From Lachnospiraceae bacterium (GTDB taxonomy: Bacteria > Bacillota > Clostridia > Lachnospirales > Lachnospiraceae): 64,000 nucleotides of DNA. Positions within the stretch are counted from its first letter, which is position 1. Every line of letters begins with the position of its first letter. This document shows positions 28,125 through 37,443 of the stretch, piece after piece. The translations under genes were made by a program, and so were the position numbers. The stretch covers positions 186,001 to 250,000 of the forward strand of contig CAJTBO010000004.1 of the NCBI GenBank assembly GCA_910573755.1, written 5' to 3'. The notes beneath the pieces are model-generated. The model made no database searches and had not been told where the DNA came from. It saw only the letters and a program-made list of their open reading frames with translations.

Positions 28125-28670
28125 CAGCCGAAAAAAACTCTCCTGCAGCCGTGCATCCTCCCGAAAAGCCCCTTTCACGGCATAAGTAACGGTCTTACTG
28201 CCGGGCTTTTTGATCCCTCGCATAGTCATACACATATGCTCCGCCTCCGTCAGCACCATCACTCCCTTCGGAGACAGATGTTCCATCACCGCCTCCGCGA
28301 TCTGCTCCGTCATACGCTCCTGAAGCTGCAGCCTTTTCGCGTAAACCTCCACACATCTCGCCAGTTTACTGAGCCCCACGATCCGTCCGTCCGGAATATA
28401 GGCGATATGCACTTTTCCGAAAAAGGGCAGCATATGATGCTCGCACATGGAATAGAACACGATATCCTTCTCCAGTACCATCTCCGTCTTTTCCGTCACA
28501 AACGTTTTAGACAGGATCTCCTTCACGTCCATCTCCATCCCGCCGCAGATCTCTCCATACATCCGCGCGATCCGATCCGGTGTCTCGATCAGCCCTTCCC
28601 GTCCGGTATCTTCGCCGATTCCCTTAAGCAGCAGTCTAACGGCCTCTTTTACTTTTTCCTGATCTATCAT
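28113..28670 (-). CDS. folE: GTP cyclohydrolase I
   Basis: 185 aa. It converts GTP to dihydroneopterin triphosphate, the first committed step of folate synthesis. Motifs: [20 protein letters not shown] with Cys and His zinc ligands, [25 protein letters not shown], and [17 protein letters not shown] with the second Cys ligand. The N-terminus ([21 protein letters not shown]) is typical. Its start overlaps the end of folC by 35 nt, indicating coupling. The stop lies inside the 38-bp repeat array. Confidence 0.97.
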   Translation of the reverse strand: MIDQEKVKEAVRLLLKGIGEDTGREGLIETPDRIARMYGEICGGMEMDVKEILSKTFVTEKTEMVLEKDIVFYSMCEHHMLPFFGKVHIAYIPDGRIVGLSKLARCVEVYAKRLQLQERMTEQIAEAVMEHLSPKGVMVLTEAEHMCMTMRGIKKPGSKTVTYAVKGAFREDARLQESFFRLLGI

Positions 28671-29970
28671 GTTTCTCGCTCCTGTCTTTTATGATCCTGC
28701 CGAGGGCTCCCAGATAGGAAAGGGAACCGAAGGCAAGAATAACCCAGTCTTTTTCCGCCAGCAGATACGCCATCTCCACCGCCTCTTCCAGACTGGCAGC
28801 CTCTGTCACACGGGGATGATATTCCAAAGCCGTCAGCGCCAGTTCATGGCACGGCAGAGCGCGGGGCTGCCCCTGCGGCGTAACCGTGATGATCTGTTCC
28901 GCGTAAGCATAGGTCTGCGCTATGACTTTTTCATATTCTTTATCCTTCAACATTCCTATTATATAGAGAATCTTCTTATTTGTAAAATAAAATCGGATCC
29001 CCTCCGCAAGGCGCTTCGCCGCATCCTCATTGTGGGCGCCGTCTAAAATGAACACGGGTCTTTTTGCCGCGATCTCAAATCTGTAGGGCCACTTTGCCTG
29101 AAACAGCCCGCTTCTCAACTGCTTTTCCGATACGGAAAATCCCTTTCTCCCTAACGCCTCCACAATTTCCACCGCCAGCGCCGCGTTCTCCGGCTGCACC
29201 ACGCCCGCCAGAGAGATTTCCAGACGGCGGTAGAGTATGCCGCTGCTGGAAAGATAATCAAACCGCTGTTTTTCCAGTCCGTATTTTATATGGGACAGCC
29301 GCTCTTTTTCCACCGTCCTGCACTCCGCCTCCCCGGCTCTTCTCTTTAAAATTTCCAGTACCTCCGGCTGCTGCACTCCGCTTACAATCTCCGCCCCCGG
29401 CTTGATGATCCCCGCTTTATGATGTGCTATCTCCTGCAGCGTATTTCCCAGAAAAGCCATATGATCCATACTGACGGAAGAAAAAGCGGCAGCCAGCGTG
29501 TTTTTGATGATATTAGTGGCATCCAGATCACCGCCCATCCCGCATTCCAGCAGCACGATATCACAGCGCTGCTCTTTAAAATACAAAAAGCTCACCGCCG
29601 TTTCCATCTCAAATACGGTAGGATGCGGCATTCCCTCCGCCTCCATGGCGTCCGCCTCCTCCCGCACCAGACTCATCAGCGCGGCAAACTCTTTTGTCAA
29701 TATCTCTTTTCCGTTTACCTGTATTTTCTCCCGATAGGCATAAACCGCCGGGGATGAATAATGCCCAACCCGATATCCCGCATTTTTCAAAACACTGTAA
29801 ACAAAAGCAAGCACAGATCCCTTGCCGTTCGTCCCGGCAATATGCACAAAAAAAAGATCATCCTGCGGATTCCCCAGCCGCCTGCAAAGCTTTGTCGTAC
29901 TCTCAAGCCCCGGCACACTCCCGAGTTCAGACATCTCCTCAATATAATCCATACTCTCCCGATAATTCAT
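28636..29970 (-). CDS. folC: Folylpolyglutamate / dihydrofolate synthase
   Basis: 444 aa from the ATG at 29970 (AGGGAGGAG about 7 nt upstream); the frame opens 20 codons earlier without a site. Mur-ligase fold with P-loop [45 protein letters not shown] and the C-terminal [14 protein letters not shown]. It adds glutamate to folates and, in the bifunctional form, to dihydropteroate. First gene of the folate operon; a perfect 11-bp palindrome lies about 50 nt upstream. Confidence 0.95.
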   Translation of the reverse strand: MNYRESMDYIEEMSELGSVPGLESTTKLCRRLGNPQDDLFFVHIAGTNGKGSVLAFVYSVLKNAGYRVGHYSSPAVYAYREKIQVNGKEILTKEFAALMSLVREEADAMEAEGMPHPTVFEMETAVSFLYFKEQRCDIVLLECGMGGDLDATNIIKNTLAAAFSSVSMDHMAFLGNTLQEIAHHKAGIIKPGAEIVSGVQQPEVLEILKRRAGEAECRTVEKERLSHIKYGLEKQRFDYLSSSGILYRRLEISLAGVVQPENAALAVEIVEALGRKGFSVSEKQLRSGLFQAKWPYRFEIAAKRPVFILDGAHNEDAAKRLAEGIRFYFTNKKILYIIGMLKDKEYEKVIAQTYAYAEQIITVTPQGQPRALPCHELALTALEYHPRVTEAASLEEAVEMAYLLAEKDWVILAFGSLSYLGALGRIIKDRSEKHDRSGKSKRGR

Positions 29971-30017
29971 CCGCCTGCTCCTCCCTCTGTCACATACCGG
30001 ATTTTCCATTGCTGTAA

Positions 30018-30047
30018 ATAACAGAATCAAAAGAGAGATTCTGTTAT
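30018..30047. promoter_or_regulatory. Perfect 11-bp inverted repeat between divergent genes (candidate operator)
   Basis: ATAACAGAATC (30018-30028) and GATTCTGTTAT (30037-30047) form a perfect palindrome with an 8-nt centre, located between folC (start 29970, minus) and the 30097 gene (plus). There is no T-run directly after either arm, which argues against a terminator. It could bind a dimeric repressor acting on one or both promoters. Confidence 0.5.
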
Positions 30048-30096
30048 CAAAATAATATTATGAATAATCTTCTCTGATCTGTCCATACTTTTTCCT

Positions 30097-30549
30097 ATGA
30101 AAATGAAAAAATCGACCGTTAAAATACAAAAAAACGAAGCCTCCATGCCGCTTTTCAAATTGTTCCTCCACTGCGGCATTGCAGGCTGGTGTTTTGAAAT
30201 TCTTTATACATCATTTAAAATGCTGCAGCGCCGCGATTTCCGGCTGACGGGAACTACTTCTTTATGGATGTTCCCGATCTACGGCTGCGCTGCTTTTCTG
30301 CGCCCGCTGTTCCGCGTCACCCGTAAACTATGGCTCCCTCTGCGCGGTACTTTATATGCCCTGATTATTTTTTTCGCTGAATTCCTTTCCGGAAAAATTC
30401 TTGACAAAAAGGAGCTTGTGCCCTGGGATTACAGCCGATGCCGTTTCCGCGTAGGTCCCCATATCCGGCTTGACTTTTTTACAAACTGGTTCTTAGCCGG
30501 GCTTTTTCTGGAAAAATTTACACTGAAAGACGGGTTTCGGAAACTATAA
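30097..30549 (+). CDS. PF06541 (ABC_trans_CmpB) family membrane protein, short form
   Basis: 150 aa. Four predicted membrane segments. Family signs are LHCGIAGWCFEILYTS near the N-terminus (compare FLGWCVEATYVS in the 41185 gene), PIYGCAAFLRPLF and VPWDYSR. The family is annotated as putative ABC transporter permease, but I know of no proven transport role. It is shorter than the 311-aa paralogue and lacks its coiled-coil tail. Monocistronic; divergent from folC. Confidence 0.75.
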   Translation: MKMKKSTVKIQKNEASMPLFKLFLHCGIAGWCFEILYTSFKMLQRRDFRLTGTTSLWMFPIYGCAAFLRPLFRVTRKLWLPLRGTLYALIIFFAEFLSGKILDKKELVPWDYSRCRFRVGPHIRLDFFTNWFLAGLFLEKFTLKDGFRKL

Positions 30550-30618
30550 CAGGGCGGGTATACTCATTTTCTGTTTCTGCAAACCTATTTTCCGAATCTC
30601 CGCATTTTATATTTTACC

Positions 30619-31008
30619 TCAATCCTCAAGCCTGTCCGGTATCCCGTTACCGTCCAGATCCACGTCGGCATCGATACTCAGGGTATTCATCGTCCTGCGT
30701 TTCATCCGTGCTTCCTCCGACGCTTCCAAAATAAAATCCTTGATCGCCTTTGCGTTTCTGACATGTTCTATGTACAGTTTGGGATTCGTTGTATCGCCCG
30801 TGTAACAGATGATTGTCCCCATTCCGAATATCCTCTCTCCTAAGGAGGCGGACAACTCCACATCCTGCACTTTATACATATAACAGTCGTTTTCCTTCGT
30901 GCTCAGAAGCCCTGTATTGATCGTGATCATTTCATCCCTGATCGTATATTTTGTAAATGTCCAGGGCAGTCCAAAAAATAACAATCGTTTTCTTTCAATA
31001 TATTCCAT
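30619..31008 (-). CDS. Bacterial PH-domain protein with EF-hand-like C-terminus
   Basis: 129 aa from the ATG at 31008 (GTAAAGGAG 6 nt upstream). Residues about 1-100 match the bPH_2/YdbS pattern (FFGLPWTFTKYTIRDEMITINTGLLSTKENDCYMYKVQDVEL). The last 20 residues contain DADVDLDGNGIPDRLED, with acidic residues spaced like a calcium-binding dockerin/EF-hand loop. No membrane segment. The pairing of a PH fold with a single calcium-loop tail is unusual. Downstream of pyrI on the same strand (117-nt gap). Confidence 0.75.
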   Translation of the reverse strand: MEYIERKRLLFFGLPWTFTKYTIRDEMITINTGLLSTKENDCYMYKVQDVELSASLGERIFGMGTIICYTGDTTNPKLYIEHVRNAKAIKDFILEASEEARMKRRTMNTLSIDADVDLDGNGIPDRLED

Positions 31009-31124
31009 TTTTTTCTCCTTTACTCTCACCCGCCAACCGATCCTCGCATTGCAGTTCACCTGTTTATAATGTTGCATATAGTTTTATACACACATTTCAC
31101 CAGCAACGGTCAATGGGAACATTT

Positions 31125-31568
31125 CTATTTATCATGCGACGCTTTCTTACTGTATTTCTCCTCACAGTATTTACACCGGTAAATTTCCTTTGCTTCATCA
31201 GCCAGTATAAAAATGTGAGGAAGTCCCTGCTCTATGGAAGTAATACACCGGGGATTGTGGCAATGGATCACGTTTTTGATCTCTCCGGGCAGATGAAGCG
31301 CCCTCTTCTCTACAATCTCTCCCTTCTGTATCACATTGATCGTAATATTATGATCTATATACCCTAAAATATCAAGATTTAATGTATTGATATCACATTC
31401 CACCTTGATGATATCCTTCTTTCCCATTTTATTGCTGCGTGCATTTTTGATGATCGCAACCGTACAGTCCAGCTTATCAAGCTGCAGATATCTGTATATT
31501 TCCATACTCTTCCCGGCTTTGATATGATCCATCACGAAGCCTTCTTCTATTTTTCCCACATTCAGCAT
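31125..31568 (-). CDS. pyrI: Aspartate carbamoyltransferase regulatory subunit
   Basis: 147 aa from the ATG at 31568, with AGGAG 8 nt upstream inside a repeat-family copy. The nucleotide-binding N-terminal domain (VGKIEEGFVMDHIKAGKSMEIYRYL) binds CTP/ATP. The C-terminal zinc domain has four Cys in CHNPRC and CKYC. It confers allosteric control on PyrB. An upstream open extension to 31667 is repeat sequence and not part of the protein. It follows pyrB after a 40-bp tandem repeat array. Confidence 0.95.
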   Translation of the reverse strand: MLNVGKIEEGFVMDHIKAGKSMEIYRYLQLDKLDCTVAIIKNARSNKMGKKDIIKVECDINTLNLDILGYIDHNITINVIQKGEIVEKRALHLPGEIKNVIHCHNPRCITSIEQGLPHIFILADEAKEIYRCKYCEEKYSKKASHDK

Positions 31569-31576
31569 TTTGTAAT

Positions 31577-31595
31577 CTCCTATTTCAGTACCGCA
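31577..31595 (-). repeat. Repeat-family copy carrying the pyrI ribosome-binding site
   Basis: In coding orientation it reads TGCGGTACTGAAATAGGAG; the final AGGAG is the Shine-Dalgarno of pyrI. The same sequence with two or three substitutions precedes trpX (38614-38633) and dnaG (54541-54559). Confidence 0.8.
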
Positions 31596-31680
31596 GACAT
31601 CCTTCCAGTACAATCCTGACCTAAAACAATCAACAGCCGCTATGCGTCTGTTAATTGTTTTTTGCACTGTTCGGATATCT

Positions 31681-31800
31681 GCTGTTTTTTCAGTACCGCA
31701 GATATCCTCCCCGGATAACCGCTGTTTTTTCAGTACCGCAGATATCCTCCCCGGATAACCGCTGTTTTTCCAGTACCTCAGATATCCTTCCCGGATAACC
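31681..31800. repeat. Three tandem 40-bp repeats between pyrB and pyrI
   Basis: Units start at 31681, 31721 and 31761; the first two are identical and the third differs at a few positions. In coding orientation each contains TGCGGTACTGAAAAAACAGC, i.e. the repeat-family core with AAAACAGC where the pyrI-proximal copy has AATAGGAG. They start one base after the pyrB stop codon. Confidence 0.9.
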
Positions 31801-31801
31801 G

Positions 31802-32716
31802 CTACCTGTTCAGTTCCAGCAAAGTCAGGATCAGCGCCATGCGGACATATACCCCGTACTGCACCTGTTTAAAATAGACCGCCCTTTCATCATCATCCAC
31901 CTCAACGGAAATCTCATTCACTCTCGGCAGCGGATGCAGCACCAGACAGTCCGGCTTTGCCAGATTCATTTTCGCCTTATCCAGAATATAGAAATCCTTT
32001 AACCGCACATAATCTTCTTCGTTAAAGAATCGCTCCCTCTGCACTCTTGTCATATATAACAGATCCAGTTCGGGAATGCAGTTCTCCAGACTGATCACCT
32101 CTTCATAAGGAATCTTCTTTTCCTTCAGCATCTCTATGATATAGTCGGGAACCCGCAGCTCTTCCGGGGAAATAAACCGAAACGTAACATTCTCATAACG
32201 TACCAGCGCATGGATCAGAGAATGCACGGTGCGCCCGAATTTCAGATCTCCGCAGAGTCCCACCGTAAAATTGCCGAGACGCCCTTTCAGCGCACGGATC
32301 GTCATCAGATCCGTCAATGTCTGTGTCGGGTGCTGATGCCCACCGTCCCCGGCATTGATGATCGGGATCGAGGAATGGGAAGCTGCCACAAACGCCGCCC
32401 CCTCTTTCGGATGCCGCATAGCGCAGATATCTGCGAAACAACAGATCACACGGGTCGTATCCGCAACACTCTCCCCTTTCGATGCAGAGGAGGACGCCGC
32501 GTCGGAAAACCCGAGAACGCTGCCGCCCAAATTCAGCATAGCCGTCTCAAAACTCAGCCTTGTCCTTGTACTCGGCTCATAAAAACAGGTAGCCAGTTTT
32601 TTTCCGGCACAGGAATGGGCATACTTTTCAGAATTTTTTTCAATATCGTCCGCCAGATCAAACAGCGCATCCAGTTCTTCGGTCGAAAAATCCAGAGGAC
32701 TTAAAAGATGATTCAT
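31802..32716 (-). CDS. pyrB: Aspartate carbamoyltransferase catalytic subunit
   Basis: 304 aa. It condenses carbamoyl phosphate and aspartate in pyrimidine synthesis. The carbamoyl phosphate site is [16 protein letters not shown] (about residues 46-61), with the SSASKGES loop, [17 protein letters not shown] and [16 protein letters not shown] lies upstream of the ATG at 32716. No PyrR-type attenuator was seen in the short leader. The operon pyrB-pyrI gives the allosteric holoenzyme. Confidence 0.97.
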   Translation of the reverse strand: MNHLLSPLDFSTEELDALFDLADDIEKNSEKYAHSCAGKKLATCFYEPSTRTRLSFETAMLNLGGSVLGFSDAASSSASKGESVADTTRVICCFADICAMRHPKEGAAFVAASHSSIPIINAGDGGHQHPTQTLTDLMTIRALKGRLGNFTVGLCGDLKFGRTVHSLIHALVRYENVTFRFISPEELRVPDYIIEMLKEKKIPYEEVISLENCIPELDLLYMTRVQRERFFNEEDYVRLKDFYILDKAKMNLAKPDCLVLHPLPRVNEISVEVDDDERAVYFKQVQYGVYVRMALILTLLELNR

Positions 32717-32813
32717 ATAATACTTTACCTCCTACTATTTTGTATGGGAAACTTCTCAATTTGCCCGCGTACATCGATAAGCAGCGGCCGGCTTCATGAA
32801 AAACAAAGACAGC

Positions 32814-32846
32814 CTTAAAAAGCGAAGGGATAAAGATCCCTTCGCT
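32814..32846 (-). terminator. Intrinsic terminator after the nitroreductase gene
   Basis: Perfect stem AGCGAAGGGAT/ATCCCTTCGCT with a 4-nt loop, followed on the minus strand by TTTTAAGG. It separates the nitroreductase from pyrB. Confidence 0.85.
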
Positions 32847-32853
32847 CTCATAA

Positions 32854-33393
32854 TCAACAAAATGACAATAATTCTTCTACCGGTTTTCTCTTTGGCGCCT
32901 TAGGTGTCTCAGCCGCATATCCCATAGGAATCAGAGCAGCCACCTCTCTGTCTTCCGGAATCTCCAAAATAGACGCTGCTTTCACATCGTCAAAAAGACC
33001 AAGAATAACAGATGCTATTCCCTGTTCATAGGCTGCGAGGCAGAGTGTCTGGGAAGCAATTCCCGCATCATACATCTGCCACCTGTCGCCTTTAGCAGTG
33101 GAGTAGGAACCGTCTCTCTCAAAACCGGAACGGTTTTTGATCATGGTAACTGCCATTACCACCGGCGCGGACTCCATGATCTTACCGTTATTTTGCCACA
33201 TATCAGTACATTCCTTCGCAAGCCTTTCTTTTTTCTCTCCCTCCACGGCAACAAACCGTACGATCTGTGTGTGTTTCCAGCTCGGATAATAAGAAGCCGT
33301 CTCCACAATCTCGGAAAGAAGCTCATGGTCGATTGCCTGCTCGGTGAACTGACGGACACTTCTGCGCTCCATAATACATTCTTTTGCGGTCAT
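32854..33393 (-). CDS. Nitroreductase family protein
   Basis: 179 aa. FMN-binding nitroreductase fold: ERRSVRQFTEQAI at the N-terminus, the family's SASYYPSWKHTQ-like segment (ASYYPSWKHTQIVRFV), DAGIASQTLCLAAYEQGI and the C-terminal IPMGYAAETPKAPKRKPVEELL. It would use NAD(P)H to reduce nitro compounds, quinones or flavins; the substrate is unknown. Own promoter probably at 33394-33480; terminator directly downstream. Confidence 0.9.
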   Translation of the reverse strand: MTAKECIMERRSVRQFTEQAIDHELLSEIVETASYYPSWKHTQIVRFVAVEGEKKERLAKECTDMWQNNGKIMESAPVVMAVTMIKNRSGFERDGSYSTAKGDRWQMYDAGIASQTLCLAAYEQGIASVILGLFDDVKAASILEIPEDREVAALIPMGYAAETPKAPKRKPVEELLSFC

Positions 33394-33518
33394 GAAATAC
33401 CTCCCTTGTCATGATAATCGTTTTTTGCAGTTCCAAATCCTATAGACAAGTATAACAAAAGAAAAGGGGGCTTTCAAGTTCCTTTACGATACTTTTCCAA
33501 AAATCCGCCTTGTGGTAT

Positions 33519-35246
33519 TTATCCCTCTATGTAAAACCGTGCAGCAATACCCTTCAGCTTATCCGCCTCATTCTGGCATCCTGCCACCATTTCCATATTT
33601 TCACCCATACGGTTCACCACGGAGGCCGTCTTTTCCGCTATATCCGACACACCGATGGCGGACTCGTTGATCGTCTTGCTGATACCCTCAAGTCCGTCTG
33701 TAACCAGCAGGATCGTTTCATTCAACTGTACAACGGATTCCTGAATGGATGTCATACTCTTCTTCACTGCCACGGAGTCATCATTATACTGGTTGCTCAC
33801 ATCATAGAACGCCTGATAATCCGGCACCACCTGATTTTCCATAAACTGTGTCGTATCATTCAGCGTTGTTCCCATATCGCGCACGACCATATTGACTTCT
33901 GCAACGATATTGTTGATGTCTGCCACGGTCTCGGAAGTCTGATTCGCCAGATTACCGATCTCCGTCGCCACCACGGCAAAGCCTTTTCCCGCTTCGCCCG
34001 CCCTTGCCGCCTCGATGGACGCATTTAACGCCAACAGACTGGTCTGGGAAGAGATCCGCATGATAACCTCGGTCAGTTCATTGATTTTCTCCACCGCACG
34101 CGCCTCTTCGATCGCCTTCGCGGAATTTTTCTGTAATGACGCAAACATTTCGCGCGCCAGTTTCACGGACTCGGTGGCGGATTTTTTCAACTTCGCCGCC
34201 CGCTCCTCAATCTCATTTGACAGTTCTTCCCCTTCTATGGACATTCTCTGGATATCATTGGATTCCTCCTTCATATCCTCAATGCTTGAAACAAGGGTCT
34301 GGGTAGTCGCCGTCGTCTCCTGCATGCCTGCCGCCAGTTCTTCGGTGGTGGCGGAATTATCCGTACAGGAGTCATTTACCTCCGAAGTCGTAGCCTGCAG
34401 CGTATGTACGATCTCATTCAGATGCGCACTGGCATTGCTGACATCCCGGATCACGCTCCGGAGGCTATCCCTCATTGCCGACACCGCATTCGCCATGGCG
34501 CCGCACTCATCCTTCCCCTTTTTGAGCTTCCTGTTCCAGGGATGGCTTACAAATTTCAGTTCCTCCATCTCATTGATCAGTATCGTGATCTTCTTCAGCG
34601 GATTCATCATGATACCGGTCACGATAAAGATCACCACCGCGAGCAGGATCATCACCACAAGCATTCCCTCTCCGGAATGTACCATCATTGTCTTGATACC
34701 GCTTAAGACTTCTTCCTCGTCCGCGGAGATCACGATCACATCATTCGTGAACAGAACATAATAAGACGCGTATTTTACCTTTCCGTCAAATTCATAACCC
34801 ACCACTTCCGGCTCCGGTGTGGTTCCCGCCTTGATCTTCGCTATCACATCTTTTATCACTTCATTTTCCACCGGCTCTCCGACCTTGCTCTTTGTCGGAT
34901 GATACAGCATCGTTCCGTCCGGTGATACCATATACGCATAGGAAGACTCCACGCCTTCCATTTTCGCATTTGCAAGGATTCCCGCATAGGCTTCGTAATT
35001 CAATGTCCTGTCGTTCTGTTGATACTCCATGATCTCCGTTTCCATCCCGGCGGCATAAGCTTCGACAAGACTGAGCATAGAATTCTGCGTCAGCGTAGTC
35101 AGTTCCTCCTCCGCTCTCGGCACCGTCATCTGCAGTACCATAAGACAAGAACAAAGTGCTCCGATCTGCACTAGCAACATGATTTTTGTCCGCATGGAAT
35201 GTATTACGGACACTCTGTGTTTTTGTTTTGTCTGTTCATAAACCAT
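33519..35246 (-). CDS. Methyl-accepting chemotaxis protein with extracellular Cache domain
   Basis: 575 aa. Membrane segment about 22-42, an extracellular Cache-type sensor (about 45-190, [23 protein letters not shown]), second membrane segment about 192-213, HAMP (about 215-270) and the cytoplasmic signalling domain with the hairpin tip [33 protein letters not shown] region (about 398-430). It would signal to CheA through CheW. No che genes are in the window. AAAGGAG precedes the start at 35246. Confidence 0.95.
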   Translation of the reverse strand: MVYEQTKQKHRVSVIHSMRTKIMLLVQIGALCSCLMVLQMTVPRAEEELTTLTQNSMLSLVEAYAAGMETEIMEYQQNDRTLNYEAYAGILANAKMEGVESSYAYMVSPDGTMLYHPTKSKVGEPVENEVIKDVIAKIKAGTTPEPEVVGYEFDGKVKYASYYVLFTNDVIVISADEEEVLSGIKTMMVHSGEGMLVVMILLAVVIFIVTGIMMNPLKKITILINEMEELKFVSHPWNRKLKKGKDECGAMANAVSAMRDSLRSVIRDVSNASAHLNEIVHTLQATTSEVNDSCTDNSATTEELAAGMQETTATTQTLVSSIEDMKEESNDIQRMSIEGEELSNEIEERAAKLKKSATESVKLAREMFASLQKNSAKAIEEARAVEKINELTEVIMRISSQTSLLALNASIEAARAGEAGKGFAVVATEIGNLANQTSETVADINNIVAEVNMVVRDMGTTLNDTTQFMENQVVPDYQAFYDVSNQYNDDSVAVKKSMTSIQESVVQLNETILLVTDGLEGISKTINESAIGVSDIAEKTASVVNRMGENMEMVAGCQNEADKLKGIAARFYIEG

Positions 35247-35428
35247 TGTTCACATCTCCTTTTTCTAATAGTATCGGTTAAGAAGATAACCTATTACAAA
35301 AATTATATAATATTTTTGTGTGGAAGACTACTATTTTTTCCAAGATTTGTGATCTATCATAACAGTTCAGCCTTCGGCTTCTCTGCTGCGGAATCCGCCC
35401 CGATTTCCCCCGGCGCACAGATGCCGTC

Positions 35429-35504
35429 CGGCTTTTATCCAGTCTCTTCGCTGCACCGGCACAGCCCGGCTTTTATCCTGTCTCTTCGCTGCACCGGCAC
35501 AGCC
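35429..35504. repeat. Two tandem 38-bp repeats between trpZ and the chemoreceptor gene
   Basis: Copies start at 35429 and 35467 (plus-strand CGGCTTTTATCC), with the start of a third at 35505; one internal difference. They fill most of the 290-nt gap, which also holds a TTCAGCC-TTCGGCTTC segment (about 35366) that recurs near 37397. No gene is visible in the gap. Confidence 0.8.
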
Positions 35505-35537
35505 CGGCTTCCCCCCGTCTGCGTACAGTTAGTTCTC

Positions 35538-36341
35538 CTACCTTCCGGAGAGCAGGATTCTGTCGTTATCCAGCCTGGTCCCCGCCTGCTCCCGGAATTT
35601 TTCAAGCAGGGTATCCACGGTCATGCTTTCCCGTTCTTTGCCGGTGATATCCAGAATAATCCTGCCGTCGTTCATCATCAGGGTACGGTTTCCGGTTTCC
35701 AGCGCCTGATGCATGTTGTGTGTCACCATAAGGCAGGTGATCCCCCTCTCCGCTATGATATCTTTGGTCAGTTTCATTACCTTTTCGGCTGTTGCCGGAT
35801 CCAAAGCGGCAGTGTGTTCATCCAGCAGAAGTATTTTGGGAGTGACGACGGTTGCCATCAGAAGCGTCAGCGCCTGCCTTTGTCCGCCGGATAAAAGGCC
35901 CACGGGATTTTTCATCCGCTCCTCCAGCCCCATATCCAGAAGCGCCAGCTTTTCCCGAAACAGTGTTTTGTCCTTTTTGGTAACCCTGCCAAAGGGAGAA
36001 TGTTTTCCCGAAACACGCATATAGGCGAGCGCCATATTTTCTTCTATCGTCATATGGGGAGCCGTGCCCAGAAGCGGGTCCTGAAACAGGTGCCCGATAT
36101 CCCTGCTGCGCAGATGTTCTTTTTTGAAAGTAATGTCCTCGCCGTCCAGAATGATCTGTCCCCCGTCCACATAAAAGGCGCCGGTGACGGCATGGAACAG
36201 CGTGGATTTTCCGGCGCCGTTACTGCCCACGATCGTGGCAAAATCCCCGCTTTTCATCTCCAGAGAGACATTTCTCAATGCGGTTTTTTCATTCACTGTG
36301 CCGGCATGAAAGGTTTTGCTGATATTTTTAATAGATAACAT
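35538..36341 (-). CDS. trpZ: ABC transporter ATP-binding protein of the tryptophan importer
   Basis: 267 aa. Walker A VGSNGAGKST (about residues 38-47), signature LSGGQRQAL (about 150), Walker B ILLLDEHTAALDP, H-loop VTHNMH. The Glu-His in LDEHTAALD is seen in the branched-chain/TrpZ-like ATPases. Third gene after trpX and trpY, with an 18-nt gap, so co-transcribed. Substrate is inferred from the tryptophan T-box ahead of the operon. Confidence 0.85.
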   Translation of the reverse strand: MLSIKNISKTFHAGTVNEKTALRNVSLEMKSGDFATIVGSNGAGKSTLFHAVTGAFYVDGGQIILDGEDITFKKEHLRSRDIGHLFQDPLLGTAPHMTIEENMALAYMRVSGKHSPFGRVTKKDKTLFREKLALLDMGLEERMKNPVGLLSGGQRQALTLLMATVVTPKILLLDEHTAALDPATAEKVMKLTKDIIAERGITCLMVTHNMHQALETGNRTLMMNDGRIILDITGKERESMTVDTLLEKFREQAGTRLDNDRILLSGR

Positions 36342-36359
36342 GTGTTTTCATTCTCCTGT

Positions 36360-37295
36360 TCAGGTTCTGACTGCGGCTTTTTTCCGCATCTCCATCTTCT
36401 TCTTTGTAAATCCGGCCTTCTCCTTTAAGCAGGGGAAGGATATTGCCGCCGCCACAATAACGGCTGATACCAGTTTCACCGCTTCCGCCGGAAGATTGAG
36501 CCGCAGCGCGATCGCCACGATAAAACGGTACAGACAGCTTCCGAGCACCACCCCGGAAACACGCTTCAGCATGCCGCCCCGACGGACCAGTGTATTCCCG
36601 ATGATCAGGCTTGCCAGCGCAATGGTCACCTGGCCTGTTCCGAAATTGATATCACAGGATTTCTGGTACTGTCCCAAAATGGCGCCGGAAAGCGCCGTCA
36701 GGGAACCTGAGATACAGAGTCCCGCCGTGATCATTCTCCCGGGATTGATGCTGGACGCCTTTACCATATGGGCGTTGTCTCCGGTGGCACGGATGGAAAG
36801 CCCTGAAGAGGTATTTAAAAACCAGCCCAGAATCAGGCAGACCGCCAGAACGATCAGCGCCGCGATCCCCAGTTCATACCAGTCTCTGTATATCTTGTTT
36901 TCCGAAACCTGTTTTGCCAGACTGAACAGAGTATCGCAGTGAAACAGGTTGATATTGGAAGAAAAGCCCATCACTGCCAGATTGACGGTATACAGGCCGG
37001 TGTTGACGATAATACCTGCCAGAATGGACTGCACACCCATCTTTGTCTGAAGAAAGGCAGTGATAAAACCGGAACAGACACCGGCACCCATAGCCATAAA
37101 AAGAGCGAGCACCGGGTGTCCTGCCATCGTCACCATGGCTCCCACCGCACAACCCAGCGTAAAACAACCGTCCGTGGACAAATCTGCTATATTTAGTAAA
37201 GTAAAAGATATATACAGTGCTATGGCGATCAGGGCGTAGATACATCCCAGTTCCAAAGCACTCTGTAAGATGGATAAGGTAAAAATGGTTGACAT
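36360..37295 (-). CDS. trpY: ABC transporter permease of the tryptophan importer
   Basis: 311 aa with about eight membrane segments; a branched-chain amino acid (LivH-like) permease fold. Typical segments: YALIAIALYISFTLLNIADLSTDG near the N-terminus and IRATGDNAHMVKASSINPGRMITAGLCIS, the cytoplasmic loop that contacts the ATPase. Paired with a PF04392-type binding protein and an ATPase, it matches the TrpXYZ system of Firmicutes. Assignment to tryptophan comes from the leader RNA, not from the permease itself. Confidence 0.85.
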   Translation of the reverse strand: MSTIFTLSILQSALELGCIYALIAIALYISFTLLNIADLSTDGCFTLGCAVGAMVTMAGHPVLALFMAMGAGVCSGFITAFLQTKMGVQSILAGIIVNTGLYTVNLAVMGFSSNINLFHCDTLFSLAKQVSENKIYRDWYELGIAALIVLAVCLILGWFLNTSSGLSIRATGDNAHMVKASSINPGRMITAGLCISGSLTALSGAILGQYQKSCDINFGTGQVTIALASLIIGNTLVRRGGMLKRVSGVVLGSCLYRFIVAIALRLNLPAEAVKLVSAVIVAAAISFPCLKEKAGFTKKKMEMRKKAAVRT

Positions 37296-37443
37296 GACAG
37301 CCTCCCTGTTCTTTCTATTATTCAGGAACCGGCGCTGTCCGCCCTGAGGACTGTGCCGATGCGGACAGCTTCATCTTCCGGCTCATTCATGGTAACGGTT
37401 CAGCCTCCGGCTTCACTGTTACCATTCATTTCTCTGCATCCGG

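Noticed and set aside
30018-30047. Palindrome before folC as an intrinsic terminator
   Set aside because: No T-run directly after either arm and it lies between divergent starts, where a terminator is not needed.
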